From Pampus argenteus (taxonomy: Eukaryota; Chordata; Actinopteri; Scombriformes; Stromateidae): a DNA stretch of 64,000 bases. The notes under the pieces are model-generated. The model saw only the letters and a list, made by a program, of their open reading frames with translations, ran no database searches and was not told the DNA's origin. The stretch spans positions 14,148,501-14,212,500 of the forward strand of contig CM072862.1 in the NCBI GenBank assembly GCA_036937835.1. The letters run 5' to 3'. A program made the position numbers and the translations under genes. Positions 38,243 through 51,617 of this stretch are shown in pieces (position 1 is the first letter of the stretch; every line of letters starts with the position of its first letter).

Positions 38243-39482
38243 AATGTTGCCAAGTAGCTTCCGTGTTGTAAATTAATATTTTGCATATCTGCTTAACTAG
38301 TGAAATCACCTTTAAAGTCTTACTTATGGAAATTGTATACAATGTTTGGATTTGCATTCGTGTGAAACAAGTAAAATTTAAGAAGGGAACTTGTGTGCAT
38401 TAAGGATTTCTCTATAAGAAAATTAACCTGTTATTTGACAAGTATTTCGATGTTGATTGTCACAACCTGATATATTCTCATCTCTATGCCATATGGAGGA
38501 GCAGCATGTGAAAAGAACCAAACTTGCTGATTCTCTGTAACTGGGCCCAATTAATCTTGCCGGCTGCATTATCCACATCAGGCCTTTACTGTGCTGTGCT
38601 CCAGCCAGAGAGAAATACGAGTACAGTATTTCTCCCAGCAGCCTGTCCAGTCAGAACCAGGAGAACTCAAAGCACCTGTGATTAATGATGGAGAATTAAA
38701 CTACTATAGATGATTTAGGATGACTTGGAGTGAAGGTGGGGGCAAGTGATTTAGCTTGAGCTTTAACAACGTAGTTAGGATATCTGAAATGTAAACTGAC
38801 ATAAATTACTAAATCTTCATTGATAAGGATGAGTGCATATTATTATTGCATGTAAGATTGTTTATATTTACTCTGCATTGCTCTCACGTGAACCTCAGCA
38901 AGAAATGCAACAAATAAACTGAATTCAGCCCATGGAACAACTTCTGTATGATTTTAGGAGGGTTCATAGCAGTCAAAAGTAGCAAGAAGCACATGAGTTT
39001 GTACAAATCAAACATGTTGCAGACAGACTGCAAACTCACAAACTCAGTTCAAAATAGTTCAAACTGTCATATGAGAAGATGCTCCACTCTTAACGCAATT
39101 CAAACTCTATTTTCATGGCAGAACAAAGTCTGGGACAAAAAAAAGGTTATGATAAGTGGGTATTTTCCTGACCTTGAAATGCATTTCACCTCTCTGCTTG
39201 GTATTTTTCTGTGATCAGCACAGAGGAGGGATTCATTCAAATGAGGCAGTGCAAAGCAAGGCATTAGTATTTGAAAAACTGATGTTGATGTCTAACTGAT
39301 TATCAGAGACTGTCTTGTAAAAGACCTCAATACCAGTAGGCATGCAAATTCTTAAACTGCACTATTTAGTTATAAAGATTGTTGATTGTTTAGCTTTGCC
39401 GTGAACCGAGAGAGTATACAAGTATTTAGCAGCATGGAAGTTTTTTTTCTAGCATTATTGTGCAGTATTTGTCAGATAGAAG

Positions 39483-39600
39483 CAGGGTCCGAAATTAACA
39501 CCAGTCAAGTGCCAAATGTGGGTAGATTTTGGCTAGAAAATCTTGGAAGGCTATCCACCACACTGGCGGGTAAATGTTTATATGAAAATCATCATGTAAT
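39483..39600. repeat. Possible fragment of a dispersed fish repeat
   Basis: Begins CAGGGTCCGAAATTAACACC and contains two related blocks, GTGGGTAGATTTT and GGCGGGTAAATG. The start and the repeated GGGTARATTT words resemble a dispersed repeat common in fish genomes, recalled only by general pattern. No matching right terminus or target duplication was found. Confidence 0.25.
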
Positions 39601-42600
39601 AGAATATCTGGCATGATGACTCAGAGGAAATTACTCATGTTTATCCCTATACAGTGTAGACATGCACCGTTTTTGTGTGTGTCTAAACAGCACTGTGAAA
39701 CTGTCGGTCAGAGGCGTAGAAGCTCCAGCCACACGCCAGCTTGAGCATTCATGGTTTCACCACACCGTTTACCGTAAGCGACATCGACTACTTGAGACCG
39801 CAAATCAGTCTGCTGCCTGCTACTATAATTAAATAGCTATTAATACCATATGTTTTCCCAATGAAATGTACTGAAACAAATGTATATGTGACAGTTCCCA
39901 AAATGTAACCTCTACTAATAAGGTTAAGCCACACAGTCATTGACTCTTAAAAGATCCCCTCCAGACATGTACTAGAAACTAGTTATTTGTACATAAGACA
40001 GTACAAGAAATGTGACTACCTGTACAACCAATTGATTTATCGATTGATTGACCTATGTGAGGAAGCAAAAACCACTTTTCTCATGCAAAAGAATCAATCA
40101 TCAGTGAAATCTATGACTACAAATCAGCAATTGCTAGAGCAGCTGCTGTAGGTTAACCATCCGTGTCTCCTAGAAATTCTCTTTACTAATTTATTTTCCC
40201 CAATTACGTTGTGGTACCAATTATATTCACAGGCAACATTTAATGAAGTGCTACATTTATGTACTGCTCAGAAGTTGTAAAGAGGTGGTTGGACAGCAGG
40301 AAAAGTGCAGGACCTTGACATTGTAGCTCATGGTTCACACTGAATTTGAGTTTGGGCAACAAAAAGCTGTTTGTGGTTACAGCTAAATGTAATTTTTTTA
40401 ATACACCGTGTCTCGTGCACTGCTGACTTTTTCTGTATTAAACCGTGACTATGATCTTTCCTTACTGCCTTGTCAGTGAAAATACATTCAGTATTAACAT
40501 TTTGTGACTTGCCAGATTTTTGTTAGTCAACTTTCCTCATTATGACTATGTCTGGTTTCTTTGTTTTCTCAGAAACTTAGAACCTGTCAGTCTATAAAAC
40601 CAACTAAATATAATCCAGTAGCAAGTAGCACATTTGGCAGACAATCAACAATATCTGCAGGCTTCTTCCAAAACAAAACAAATGTCCAACAGGTGCAGAA
40701 TCACAAGGTACAAATCTAAACCACCCCAACCATCCTGCCAAGAACACAAGAACTCATTTTCAGTTAAATTCATGTTTGTGTAGATACAGAATCATTGTAC
40801 CCGTCAGCAAAATGTGCATAAATCAACATGCTAGCCACTAGTCATTTTATTTTAGAGGGCAGTTATTCAACTATGTTTATATATACACACAATAATGCAT
40901 CCACTGTCAATACTGCAAGAGTCGTGAGGTGTTAAGGTTGCAAATAATGTGATGATGAGTGACCAAAATCTGCACCAAACAGGTGTTTGTGTCCAATGAA
41001 ATCCCATCACAAGGTCATTTCACTTACACTGGCTTTAAACACAAGCTGATGTCTATGATCAGAGCTCTGTGTTGGAAACTATCACTGATACCTGTGACAT
41101 TATCACATTTTAATGTAAATATAAATCAGAGAAATTCTTGCATACATTTTTAGGCAGCGTTTTTTAGTAAATTATGAGACAGACATAAAAACGCATATTT
41201 TGCTCCAAGCTGTATGTGTGTGGTGGGGAAGAGAATAAGTGCTGGGTTAATATTTTTCAAGCACGTGAAGAAAATAAATAGAGTAAATGCACAGAACAGG
41301 AAAAGCAATGTGTTTTAAGGGTAAAAAAAAAAAAAAAGGATACTTGAAAGTGCCTGGCAGCTTGAAACAAGCGAGTGAACCACATAACTGTAGATAATTA
41401 TCACAACATCTATAGCATTCCCGCAACTCAGCATTTCATTACAGTCTCGCACATATTTTGTTTTAAGTCACTTTGATTGTGTTTGACTTGAGCAATAACC
41501 GAGCCTGTTGGACCAGAGTCTATCTGTATTTCCCTGTAACTCAAACCAACGTAGCACGCGCTCATTGCAGCATCTGGCTTTCACATTACATTTGAGGCTG
41601 AGTTTTGAGGAGCCTCTGAAATGTGTTGGAATTAAATTAAAACATGCGCTCTGCCTAGGCAAACTGGACATTTTCCAAGAGTGCATTTCACACACCATAA
41701 ACACTACAGAAATCTTTAAACATGTAACCTAAAAGGGCACAGCTACGTTTTTTTTTTTTTTTTAGACTCGTTGTACATATGAAAATCTCCCAAAAATAAC
41801 AAGCTGTTTTGCATTTGAAAGAAAAAAAAGGAGGCACTAAAATCCTCAGAAATTATGGTTCTCGAAATCTAAAGTTTTCTTTTGTCCTTTTTAAATATTT
41901 CACATTGACTTCGTAATAGCCAGAATTGTGGCTGATTAAAATCCACAGGGATTTTTGCAAAAAATGTATATCTTAACATGAAAATAATTGCGATGTAAAT
42001 GCATAGTGACTATAAAAAGGTATCATCTCACTTCCTTGCCTGCTATCTAAAACTTATATGACTATTGTCATAAGCTTATGTGGAGTTAATTGAACAAATT
42101 TTATTACATCTTTGCAGCTTGTTTATCCTCTGCCATTCAATCAAATGAATTGAAGCACGGAGGAGAAAGTATACAAGATCAGCATCACAGCTTCCACAAC
42201 ATCACTGTAGGTGTTCAAAGCAAATGTATTCATGATAGAAGTTAACAGGAAACGGCTTTGAACAACAAAGGCAAAATATTTCACAAGCAACAAGCTCAAT
42301 ACAGGACCCACCCTGCTTAGAAATCATTTTAGCCCACCCCTAATGCAAGCTATGAAATTGAGGTTCACATACGGTGTGGCCTTTGCCAAATTCTAAAAAC
42401 AAACCGTTACTAAGCCCCAAAATCTATGTCAAATAACCACCATCTGTACCAGAGCCGATTTACAGTAAAACCAATGTCTCGTTAGCAATTTAAGCAGGAC
42501 TACTGTTCGATATGGAAACAGATATGATTATATAACATAATACAACAACAAATCTGGTTAAAGCTAACGGGGGGGACAGAGACCCCATTCAGAATGTTAA

Positions 42601-45600
42601 ACTCTAAACTTATTATTCCTCTCCAAATCTAATCCTGTCAGACAATAAACAACATAAATGCCTCTAATAGGATTATGGCCAGTGAAAATATGTTGGCGAG
42701 AAAGGGGTTAGAGACATGAGGAGAAGGGGAGGGAGGGAAACGGTGGGAGAGATAAGTGAGGTACCTTTACAAACTTCAGACACTCATGAGAAAGCATGAA
42801 TAGAGGGTCAGACCTATGAAAGACTACAAGTTTCCTAAACTGTGGATCAGGGGTAATTCCTCCTGGCCCATGACTGAGTGCTTGGCTGTGGCTTCAAACA
42901 GCAGTGAGTTTATTTAGCGAGTCTCTGGAACATTCCTCAAGTCTCAGCCGAAGCCGAACAATAAGATGTCTGGTGACCAAATGACCTTTGTCCACCGTTT
43001 TCAGATTTGGGTGTTCCTTTTTGTGAAAATGTTACTCTACTCCATTTTCACTGGACCATGGTTCCCAACATTATGTGGGAAAAAAATCATTAATTCCAGT
43101 CTCATGTTTCAGTCAGAAAAACAGAACACACGTTTCACCTGAATAGTTTGTTTGTTTCAGTTCTGCCGTGATAATGTATGCTTATATTTTTATGTGTAAG
43201 ATGTTAGGGCATGCAGATAATCTGTGTAATCACCGAGACTGAAAACAGGTGTTCATCATTAGCTCCTGTAAGCAGTGAGTGGCTCAGCACTGGTAAGATG
43301 AGGGAGGAAGAGTAAGACAGTGTATGTGCGTGTACTTAGACAGTTCTAATAGTCAGCGGTAAAAGAGAAATCCCATATTAATGTCTTTCTTTTACTTCAG
43401 CTTATGTTATTATTTTTTTAATTCCAAAATGTACATTTTTGCTTCCATTTCATGAATAGTTTTGTTAATAAATACCTACTCCTGCCTAGTGACAAGCCTC
43501 CTCAACATCCCCTTTAAAGTTTTCCAGTGCCAATCTTATGTCCTTTATATGAGGCAGCAACACTACACTGTTGCTTAACCTGTTCTCCAAATGATTGTAA
43601 CGCTGAAATTATCTTAAGGTAACAGCCAATTTGTGCTTCAGCTGTTGATTATGTTGACATTTACAATTAGCACTGGTCTCACTGGTTTTAGTGCGTTTGC
43701 CTTGGCCTGAAACTTGCTTCTCCCTACAGGGATGTAGATCTGCTGATATCCAAAAATACATGGTAGCAGTAGACAATCATAATTTTTTCTGTCACTTTGT
43801 ATTAGAGAAGAAATTACTCCAGTAAATGCACATATATACACATCCACACAGTCCTTCCCTCCAATGGACTACTGCTCTATGATGAACAGTCCTGTGTCTT
43901 CTCAGGACCACCTACCCAGCAGGAAAATCAGGTCATGCACCTGGAAATGGTCAGAGCCACAAACACTAACAAACGGTATGTGATTAAGTCTGGCTATTAC
44001 GCAGGACCTTGGCTTAGACCAGAGCCAGACAGAGGTAGGGAGCACTGTGTGCATGGAGAGGAGGGATGGACCAGGCATAATATCAGGAGGGAATAATTAT
44101 TACTGTAATCAAATAGCCAAATCCAACAACAACAAAAAAAAACTCACACCAGACAACCTCAGATCCTACAAACATACTGCAAACACACACACACAATACT
44201 AACATAAACACAGGTGTAAGAAACACACCCAAACCCACACACTAAAACATTTCATTGGTAGTCTTCTGCATTGGCCGGCAGTGGCACTCGAAGGCAGTAC
44301 GTAAGCCCCCCTCTGATCACAATGTGGGTTGCAATGGCAGAGTGGTGCTGTCTGTCTTTCCACTTGTTGACTCAAAATATGTAATGAGATATTTGTGTCT
44401 CATTATGTTTGCAGTAAATAAAACTCGCAAGATTTTTTTATTTTATTTTGTTCAGGCTGATATTCATCTGCTGTTGTACCCGGATGGAGGGTAAGAGACA
44501 GTGTCAACTTCAATTGTTTTATCTTCATCTAAATTTTTGTGTTGTACTTCATTCATGTGGTCATTCATAACATATTCTCTGTGCAGTTGGCTGTTTGCAG
44601 GTCAGGTGGTTGATTGACATATGTTTTTATATATGGCATAATGCTCACTGAGGTTAATGCCATCTGCTCTCAGGAATGAAGACAATCATACAACATAATT
44701 CCCGGCTTGTACACAAGGTGTCTACTTGGCTTGACTGCAAATGTTTGTGAATGACCCCCAGAACGCGTGTGCCAAGAGGAGGAAAAATCCTGCTTGTGCG
44801 ACACAGCTGTTTGCCATTTATACAGAACTGAGTTCGTTCAATGAACCTCCCCACAGCAATGACCAGACAAACAATAACAAATTAGGTAGATGTAGCACTC
44901 AGGTAATTCCTGCCACTTGCAAAAGAATCATATTGTTGACATATAAGATCCTGGTTCGTGTTATGTTCTCCGGGACATTATATAGTTGGAAGACCTAACA
45001 GAGTCTGGACTGAGAAGGAAGCACTGCCTTTCAGTTTTTGGACAGCAGACAAACATCCTCCCAGTTGTTTGTACTGTAAATCACATTATGCTCCACAACG
45101 CCCTCCAACAAACCTGCCGTCTACCAACACCCCCTACTGTGACACATTAATTATAACTTCTTGTATACAGCCTATCCCAAGCCATGAATACGTAATGCCC
45201 CAAAATGAGTCATATTCACATAGCAGACGCCCAGCAGTGAATAAATACAACCTATCCATCACACACTGCCCAGTGAAAAATTAATGAAAGCCCACAGAGG
45301 CAAGCAGGAGGCTGGGCCTAGCCAACGGGAAGAGTGGAAATTATTATACTTTTTTTTTTTATTATTATTTTAAGTGAAACTTGGCAGCCATCACAATGTC
45401 CAAATTATAACCTCTATGCCAAACAAGAGCTGAGCATCTGAGAACTGACAAACTCAATGAAAATACATTTCAGAACCAGAGTGGATACCGAGCAGGTGTT
45501 CGTATTATTTCAGTCCAAACAAGGTTCTAACGCAGGCTGTAACTTGAATTTTCTCACTCCTGAAAGCTGCCTCTGTCTTTCCTTGGGATGAAGAAAAATG

Positions 45601-46134
45601 CAGCAGAAACTGGCAGGTTATTCGTCTCTGTTGTCCCAGTGGGTGGTGTTGGCTACAGGTTGACTAATGGTCCTGTTGAAATGCTTCAGATGTCTGAGTA
45701 ATGACAAGCTATAAAATCTAAGCTGACTATAAAGTCAACTAATCTGAAATCTACTGACTGTTTTCCGTTCATGAGAATGGCTAAATTTTTCAAATTTTTT
45801 TTTTAATAAAATGCCAAAGAGGTTTGAGATGGTAAGATCTTGGCAAATTATTTAGTGGCCCATTAATCATTTTAAAAAGTTCTTAAAATTTTGCAAACTG
45901 AGACCATCCATGTGGAATTAAAAGTAGCCACTTGAATTGTTTAATTCTATGGGGGCAAAAAAAAGTTTATTGGTTTACTGGAAAAAATACATGACAAAAA
46001 ATACTAAAGAAAAGTCAAACACAAGGACTGCAATGAAGAGGCTGGAAAGAAAGAAAGTAAAGAGAGGTAAATGTAGGATCTATCCTGAATCTGAACATCC
46101 ACTGTCCATCCCTCCTTCCCTACTTTGAACTACT

Positions 46135-46173
46135 CCCCCTTAGCCCCCTTAGCCCCCCCAGCCCTGCCTCCCC
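46135..46173 (-). other. G-quadruplex motif on the minus strand
   Basis: Five C-tracts of 5, 5, 7, 3 and 4 bases lie within 39 bp, giving minus-strand G-tracts separated by loops of 2-5 bases, two of them CTAA. This satisfies the usual G3+N1-7 quadruplex rule. Confidence 0.8.
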
Positions 46174-46821
46174 TTCTGTTATTGCTCCTTCTGCTCCTCA
46201 TGTCTGTTAAGTCAGCATGACATTTTATGATGCCTGGATATTAAAAAGCAGTTTCTATTATGTGTGAGAGGGAAGTGGAAACAGCCATGCTCATGCTAGG
46301 TAATTAGGGGAAGCAGGCAAGGGGATATTTATGAATTCAGGGGAAGGCAAGGGGAGACCAGGGGAATTGGTGTGTAATGTCCTGCTGTCAGTAACAGTTT
46401 TCTCTTTAACTCCTATACTGAACAATGTTAAGGGGGGAAATCGTTTTGAATCTCATTTATGATCCATGATACCTCTGAATAATTTGGTGTATTTGTCCTT
46501 TATGATCTGTCTAATTAAACAATGCAAGTTTAGAAAAGGCCACGGCATGATTTGATTACACCTAATCAGACAAACTTAGATGGGTAACACAGTTAAACAG
46601 ACCGCTTGTTGTCAGCAGTGCCTTTACTTCAGTACGATACAATTCCTCATGCAAAAGAGATGCAATATGAGATTGTTCTCTTAATATTCAAGCTACTGGA
46701 ATTTAAATATTTTACCAGATGCTTTAGTATGTTCAAGCTGGTCACTTCATAAAGTTTATTAGCCTATAACCTTAATTTTAAAGAATTTTGCAAGATCCTG
46801 TTAAGTTTTAGAGACACCCAA

Positions 46822-47290
46822 CTATCATTCATGTTTTTATTTCCTCATGTTTTGAGTACTGCAGGGGTCTCTCCTATACTGACCATAAACAGAAAACAAT
46901 TCATAAATTCCCAAAAACACAGCAACTGGACTCCTAAAAAAAAGAAAAAGAAACTATTAGTGGCATTAGTCTTTATTCTGGCTATTCATTGAGACTGATT
47001 TTAAGATTTAATAATTAGTTTTAACGTACTTCATGGCGTCACACCAGATTACATTTGTGATTTATTCCGGCTATCAAACTGCACATAGCCTGACATCCTC
47101 AGGCAGTGACATGTTGGCTGTTGTCATGTCAAGGTTGAAGACTAAATGTGAGTGACACTTCCCTATTGGGGCACCTCAGATCTATCTGAGGAACTCAGTC
47201 GTGAAAGGATTGGTTCACTTCAGACAAGAAGTGCAATTCTTACCTTCTACAATTATGAACCAGTTCTGAGATCCCAAAAATCGATATTTG
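46822..47290 (+). mobile_element. LINE (non-LTR retrotransposon) reverse-transcriptase relic
   Basis: The translation of this segment shows decayed forms of the C-terminal reverse-transcriptase region common in fish LINEs. From 46830 it reads FISS-x2-EYC-x-GL (family form FISSRLDYCNGL) followed by KTIHK. From about 47020 it reads FNVLHGVTPDYICDLF (family form Y/FxxLHGxxPxYIxDLL). From about 47140 there is SRLKTK, and near 47168 a GAPQI-type block. Several stops and frame changes separate these blocks, so it is a dead 3' fragment. Neither a 5' end nor a target duplication could be found. The subfamily is uncertain. Confidence 0.65.
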
Positions 47291-48359
47291 GATTTATTTA
47301 TTTAATAACTATCCTTTTGAGATGAAGGTAAAATACAGAACTCCTGAACAGGTAGTCCAACCAACTATTGTTTCTACAAAAAATATTTAGTCAATGCTGG
47401 TGGTCAGTAAATCACAATTCCATTTCATTATTGCCATACAGGCAAAATGCTGTATATTATTGCAGTTAAGTCTTTAAAATAAAGTAAGTACTCCCCACAC
47501 GCTTTTCTCAGCTTTTATTTGGTCAGACAATGTTTTGATCAAGACCAGCCAGATGAACTAGCCGTTATATTTCATACTGTCTTTCAGTGGAGTAAAACAA
47601 GAATGTGAGAGAGTTGTTTGGCACCCAGTGCACTGGAGTAGGAGTGCCCACTTTTTTTGCTCATTAAGTCGATAATCAATTTTGAATTAAGAATTGACTG
47701 GATCAAATCGTGAATTCAGGTCTTTCTTGATGTCATTTCAACTATTGCATTATATTGGTGAAGATTCTTGCAAGTCTTGCATTTCATTTTTCAAGTTTAG
47801 ATTGTTTTATTTGTGTTGTTGGATTATTCACGGTAGTTATGTTTTTTATATCTTGTTACCTGATCGTAAATTCATTTTGTCTTTTTTACTGTTTTCCCAT
47901 CTGGTTTTAGTACTATACAAATATTGTTGTAACCAAAACACATTGACATTTTAGAAAGAAAACGCAAAGATGACAAAAGGGAAAGAAAACTTCTACTTAT
48001 AATATCCTGTCTATTCAAAATCTACTCTTGATTTTTTTAACAGAGATTGCATGGCGCCAGTGGCAAAATTTTTCGCAGATCGCCTAAGCAGATATGCTAT
48101 AAAACCACCCTACTCCTGATGTGGTCAGCATATCCGTTTCTGATACTCACTGTAGAACTTTGATCAGCTTACTGACCACAAGCTGTGAAAAGTAATTTTC
48201 ATAGAGACCAAAGTTATAATCATAAGTTCACTTAGCCTGACTTGAAAGCAACTGACCTTAGTAGCCACAAGGGAAAATAGTTTCTTTGAATAGGGAGTCT
48301 AAGAAATAACTGTTGATCAATGTTTAGTTTTAGTTTAGCTCAGTGGCCCATGTGCTGAT

Positions 48360-48362
<3 letters not shown>

Positions 48363-48398
<36 letters not shown>
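48363..48398. repeat. (AC)18 microsatellite
   Basis: An uninterrupted AC run of 36 bases. Confidence 0.97.
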
Positions 48399-48400
<2 letters not shown>

Positions 48401-51400
48401 ATTGCATCCGTTACCTTGTACAATCAGGGTTGTGGCTTTTGGCTCAGTGCAGCTGTACCGTGTCTTGCCTTTCTCTGTTCAAAAACATTAAACAATATTT
48501 CCAGTCAGCTCCTCCAGGCCCCCAGCTCAATAACAGTTTGAGGCTGTGAGAGAAGTGAGTGGAGGTGGTTCAGACACCTTAGGGCCTTAGGGGCTGCTCT
48601 GGGCTCTCCCTGGAACCACAAACCAGCACAGGTCACACTCGAGTTTGTTGCTTTTCGTTTTCTCCACAGCTCAGGGACAAAATGAAGCCTCAACTTCGTA
48701 ATCTACCCAATGTGTCCCCCGGTAGCACTTCTGGATTTAGAGCTGGGAAATTACACTTCAGGCTGGGGGGTGAGGAGGGAGAGATGTGATTTTGAGCATA
48801 GTGGATGAAAGATGGCAGTTGAGATCACGGGACCACGAGACTGGGATACATTTTTCAGTTTTCATGATTGTACTTTCAAACATGATATTCCTTATATCAT
48901 CAATAACTGTGGTGGGCGGTTATAAATAGATTCATGTTTATTTAGTTTTGACTTTATCTTTGATCTTTTCAGTTAGAGGGGTACGGAGGGATATAATGTG
49001 ACAGCAGTCTCTCTGTCACCTGTCACATTGTGGCTTAAGAGGAAACATTCTGTCCTGCTTTTCGACTTCTCAGGACATCCAGCACACTCTGTCTGCTGCA
49101 CAATCAGCCCTCTGTTCGTGCCTCCGGGTGGGTCCAAGTCCCTCCACCCACATCACTGTGAAAACAACCCAATCTCAAACACACTCTTACTCTGGCATAC
49201 CCATATGTAAATACACACACACACACACTCTTAGACCCACTTCTAAACCCATCGCCCACCATGGTGCAGCAGGACCTATGGGGAACCTAACCCCATTCCT
49301 GCCACTTACCATTATATTCCTGCTTGTCTGCTTCATTGGAAACATATGTATGTGCATGTGCTTGCATGCTTCACGCAATGATGCATGAAAATGTAGGTAT
49401 GCCAAGGTGTGCCTTTGGGTGTGACTGTGCATACAGACTTGAAGCAACTTTGCCAGGATACACCGTTCCTATTTCATGCCCTCTCACCCAGCCTTGATCT
49501 TAGCCCACCACTCAGGCATATTTACATAAGCAGCCAATCTGAAAATCATGCCACAATGATATATATACATACATACACACCAGACTGTATCAATATAGTA
49601 ACTACACTCACAGAGCCAGAGAGCTTATCTAGAGAACAGAAAATAACTTCCCTACATCACAATCTTTTCAGGTAGTCACATGATTCATAGTCCTATTTGA
49701 CAGCAACTTAACACATCAGCCACAATATATGGCAACAGGGACGAATCACCTTGTGTGAAAATCCTCATGTACTCCTATTGTATGTGATGACACATGGGGA
49801 TCCTCCTAATGTATAATGATGAAAATGTTCTGCCACTATAACAAGGCAAAGTCTGTGCTTCAGTGTACGAGACCCATGAGCCAACAAATGGTTCAGTGTA
49901 TTGCAGCCGACATTGACGTATTGCGAGTTGAGTTAGAGTGGGGCTCACATCAAGAGGAGGCTCGTCCAAACCACTTACTCTATAGATCATCAGAGACAGA
50001 AAGCTCTCCCTCAGCCTGTGCACGCAACTAAAGTGGGCCCATTCACTCAGCAATGAAAATAGAGAGAAAATGTTCTATGTCTGTTGGGTAGGAGTGCATT
50101 TATGTGTGGTATTGAAACTTAGACATTGGAGCTTAAGGGTGGGCCGCTACTCCTTAGTAAGACCACACACATGCACACAAAAATAATCACAGACATACAT
50201 ATCTACATATGCATAAACACACATGCTCACTTATACACACTTAAACATCCAAACAACACAAAATGACAACTACAGGCCAAGAAACACAAATACTACACTG
50301 TTGCCATATCTCAACATATTGAAACATGACTGAGCGAGTTAGTTAAACGCTCTCAGAATGTCGTCTCTTTGATAAGCTGTGGCATATGATATACAGTAAT
50401 AATCACACTGCCACACTTTTGCCAGAACACTTGCCCAAATTGCCCCACCAGCTCAATGCCCAAATAAACAGATCCCATTCCTAAAGGCAAAGACTGGTAA
50501 TGAGGAGTCATGCCCTGTCAGATCAACCCACTTCCCATTACCAACATCACTCTCCCGCTAAAGTGTTCATCCTGTTAACATTCCTCACTCACAACAACAG
50601 TATCCAGATGGAGGCAGGAGTGGAGTTTATACTGCCTGCGACCAAGGCCGTCCATCTCTACTTAGAGTACATTGGAGGGCTTTGTATCACAGGAGCATTT
50701 TATACAGAGAGACAGACAAGTTGAGAGACAGAGGGACGAACACAGATTGGATAAACTCTCTCGAGCAAACAGACAGACAATACCCTGATTGATCATATCT
50801 GCCACCAATGCATCAGACGTCCTATAACTCATCATGAGACTACAACCATGAAAGGCAGTGATACACTGGCTTCATTTTGAGACAATAAAGTAGATGGGCA
50901 ATTTTGTAACAGAAAAAAACTCAAACCTGTGTTTTTTCATTATAGTCTTGTTCCTTACAGCCAATTTTACCGACACCAATTTTGTCCCAACTGATACCAT
51001 CCATACTTGCTGAAATCAATCTCTGTTATCATCATCTCCAAAACTCAGAGATCTCCTTTTTCCCTTGCAGAGAATAAAATATCTATACTAGTTCACAGTG
51101 ACTCCCCACAGGTGACTGACCTGTCTTTGACAGAAGGGCAGGAAGTACAATTTCACAAAAAAAAGGGGGTTTTGCTATTATCTTGGCCTCAAGATTATTT
51201 TTGGAAACTTCAGGATCACTTAAGCCACAGGGGGCAGACTAAGGTGTAGAGCTAGAACGATAAATCAGCCAACCCAATAAGAAACAAGAAATGACAATAC
51301 AGAAACACCAAACTAAGGACAGTTGAGAACAGTGTCACCATTACAGAGAAAACTGACTAGTTGAGTTTTCAACTATAAAATGTCACGCTTAGTATGGGCT

Positions 51401-51404
51401 ATAC

Positions 51405-51617
51405 CAGTGGTTCCCAAATTGTAGTAAGATAATTGAACTTGGATCAGAGAGTATGAAGGCAAGGCTATTTGTCAGTGAATAATATATGCTGCAACTCTCA
51501 AGACCCACGGCAAGTTCCTGTGTGTTGCATGTCACCTGCTAATTAAAAGGGAAGGGAGCTACACCTGGCATTAGCGACAATGGGTTAGCATCTCAAGGCT
51601 GTGTTTGGGTACCACTA
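51405..51617. mobile_element. Possible old MITE with CAGTGGTTCCCAAA-type ends
   Basis: The left end is CAGTGGTTCCCAAAT. The right end, on the opposite strand, reads TAGTGGTACCCAAAC, matching at 12 of 15 positions. Ends of this kind are common among hAT-type and related MITEs. No convincing target duplication was found, so this is either an old copy or a coincidence. Confidence 0.4.

Larger units (their letters stand above)
37051..46821. other. Long non-coding stretch, no gene recognised
   Basis: Almost 10 kb of mostly unique AT-rich DNA. It holds homopolymers (an A-run near 41321-41338 and T16 at 41748-41763), a short AC run near 44181, a hairpin at 38194, a G-quadruplex motif at 46135, and a weak repeat-like block beginning CAGGGTCCGAAATTAACACC at 39483. 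Open frames (for example 38948-39214, 44958-45284) show no domain, and I could not support any as a gene. Confidence 0.45.

Noticed and set aside
42845..42880. CAGGGGTAATTC, possible hAT terminus
   Set aside because: No partner inverted repeat was found downstream.
43060..43110. Sequence resembling a hAT left end (ATGGTTCCCAACATT)
   Set aside because: No matching right end or target duplication was found.
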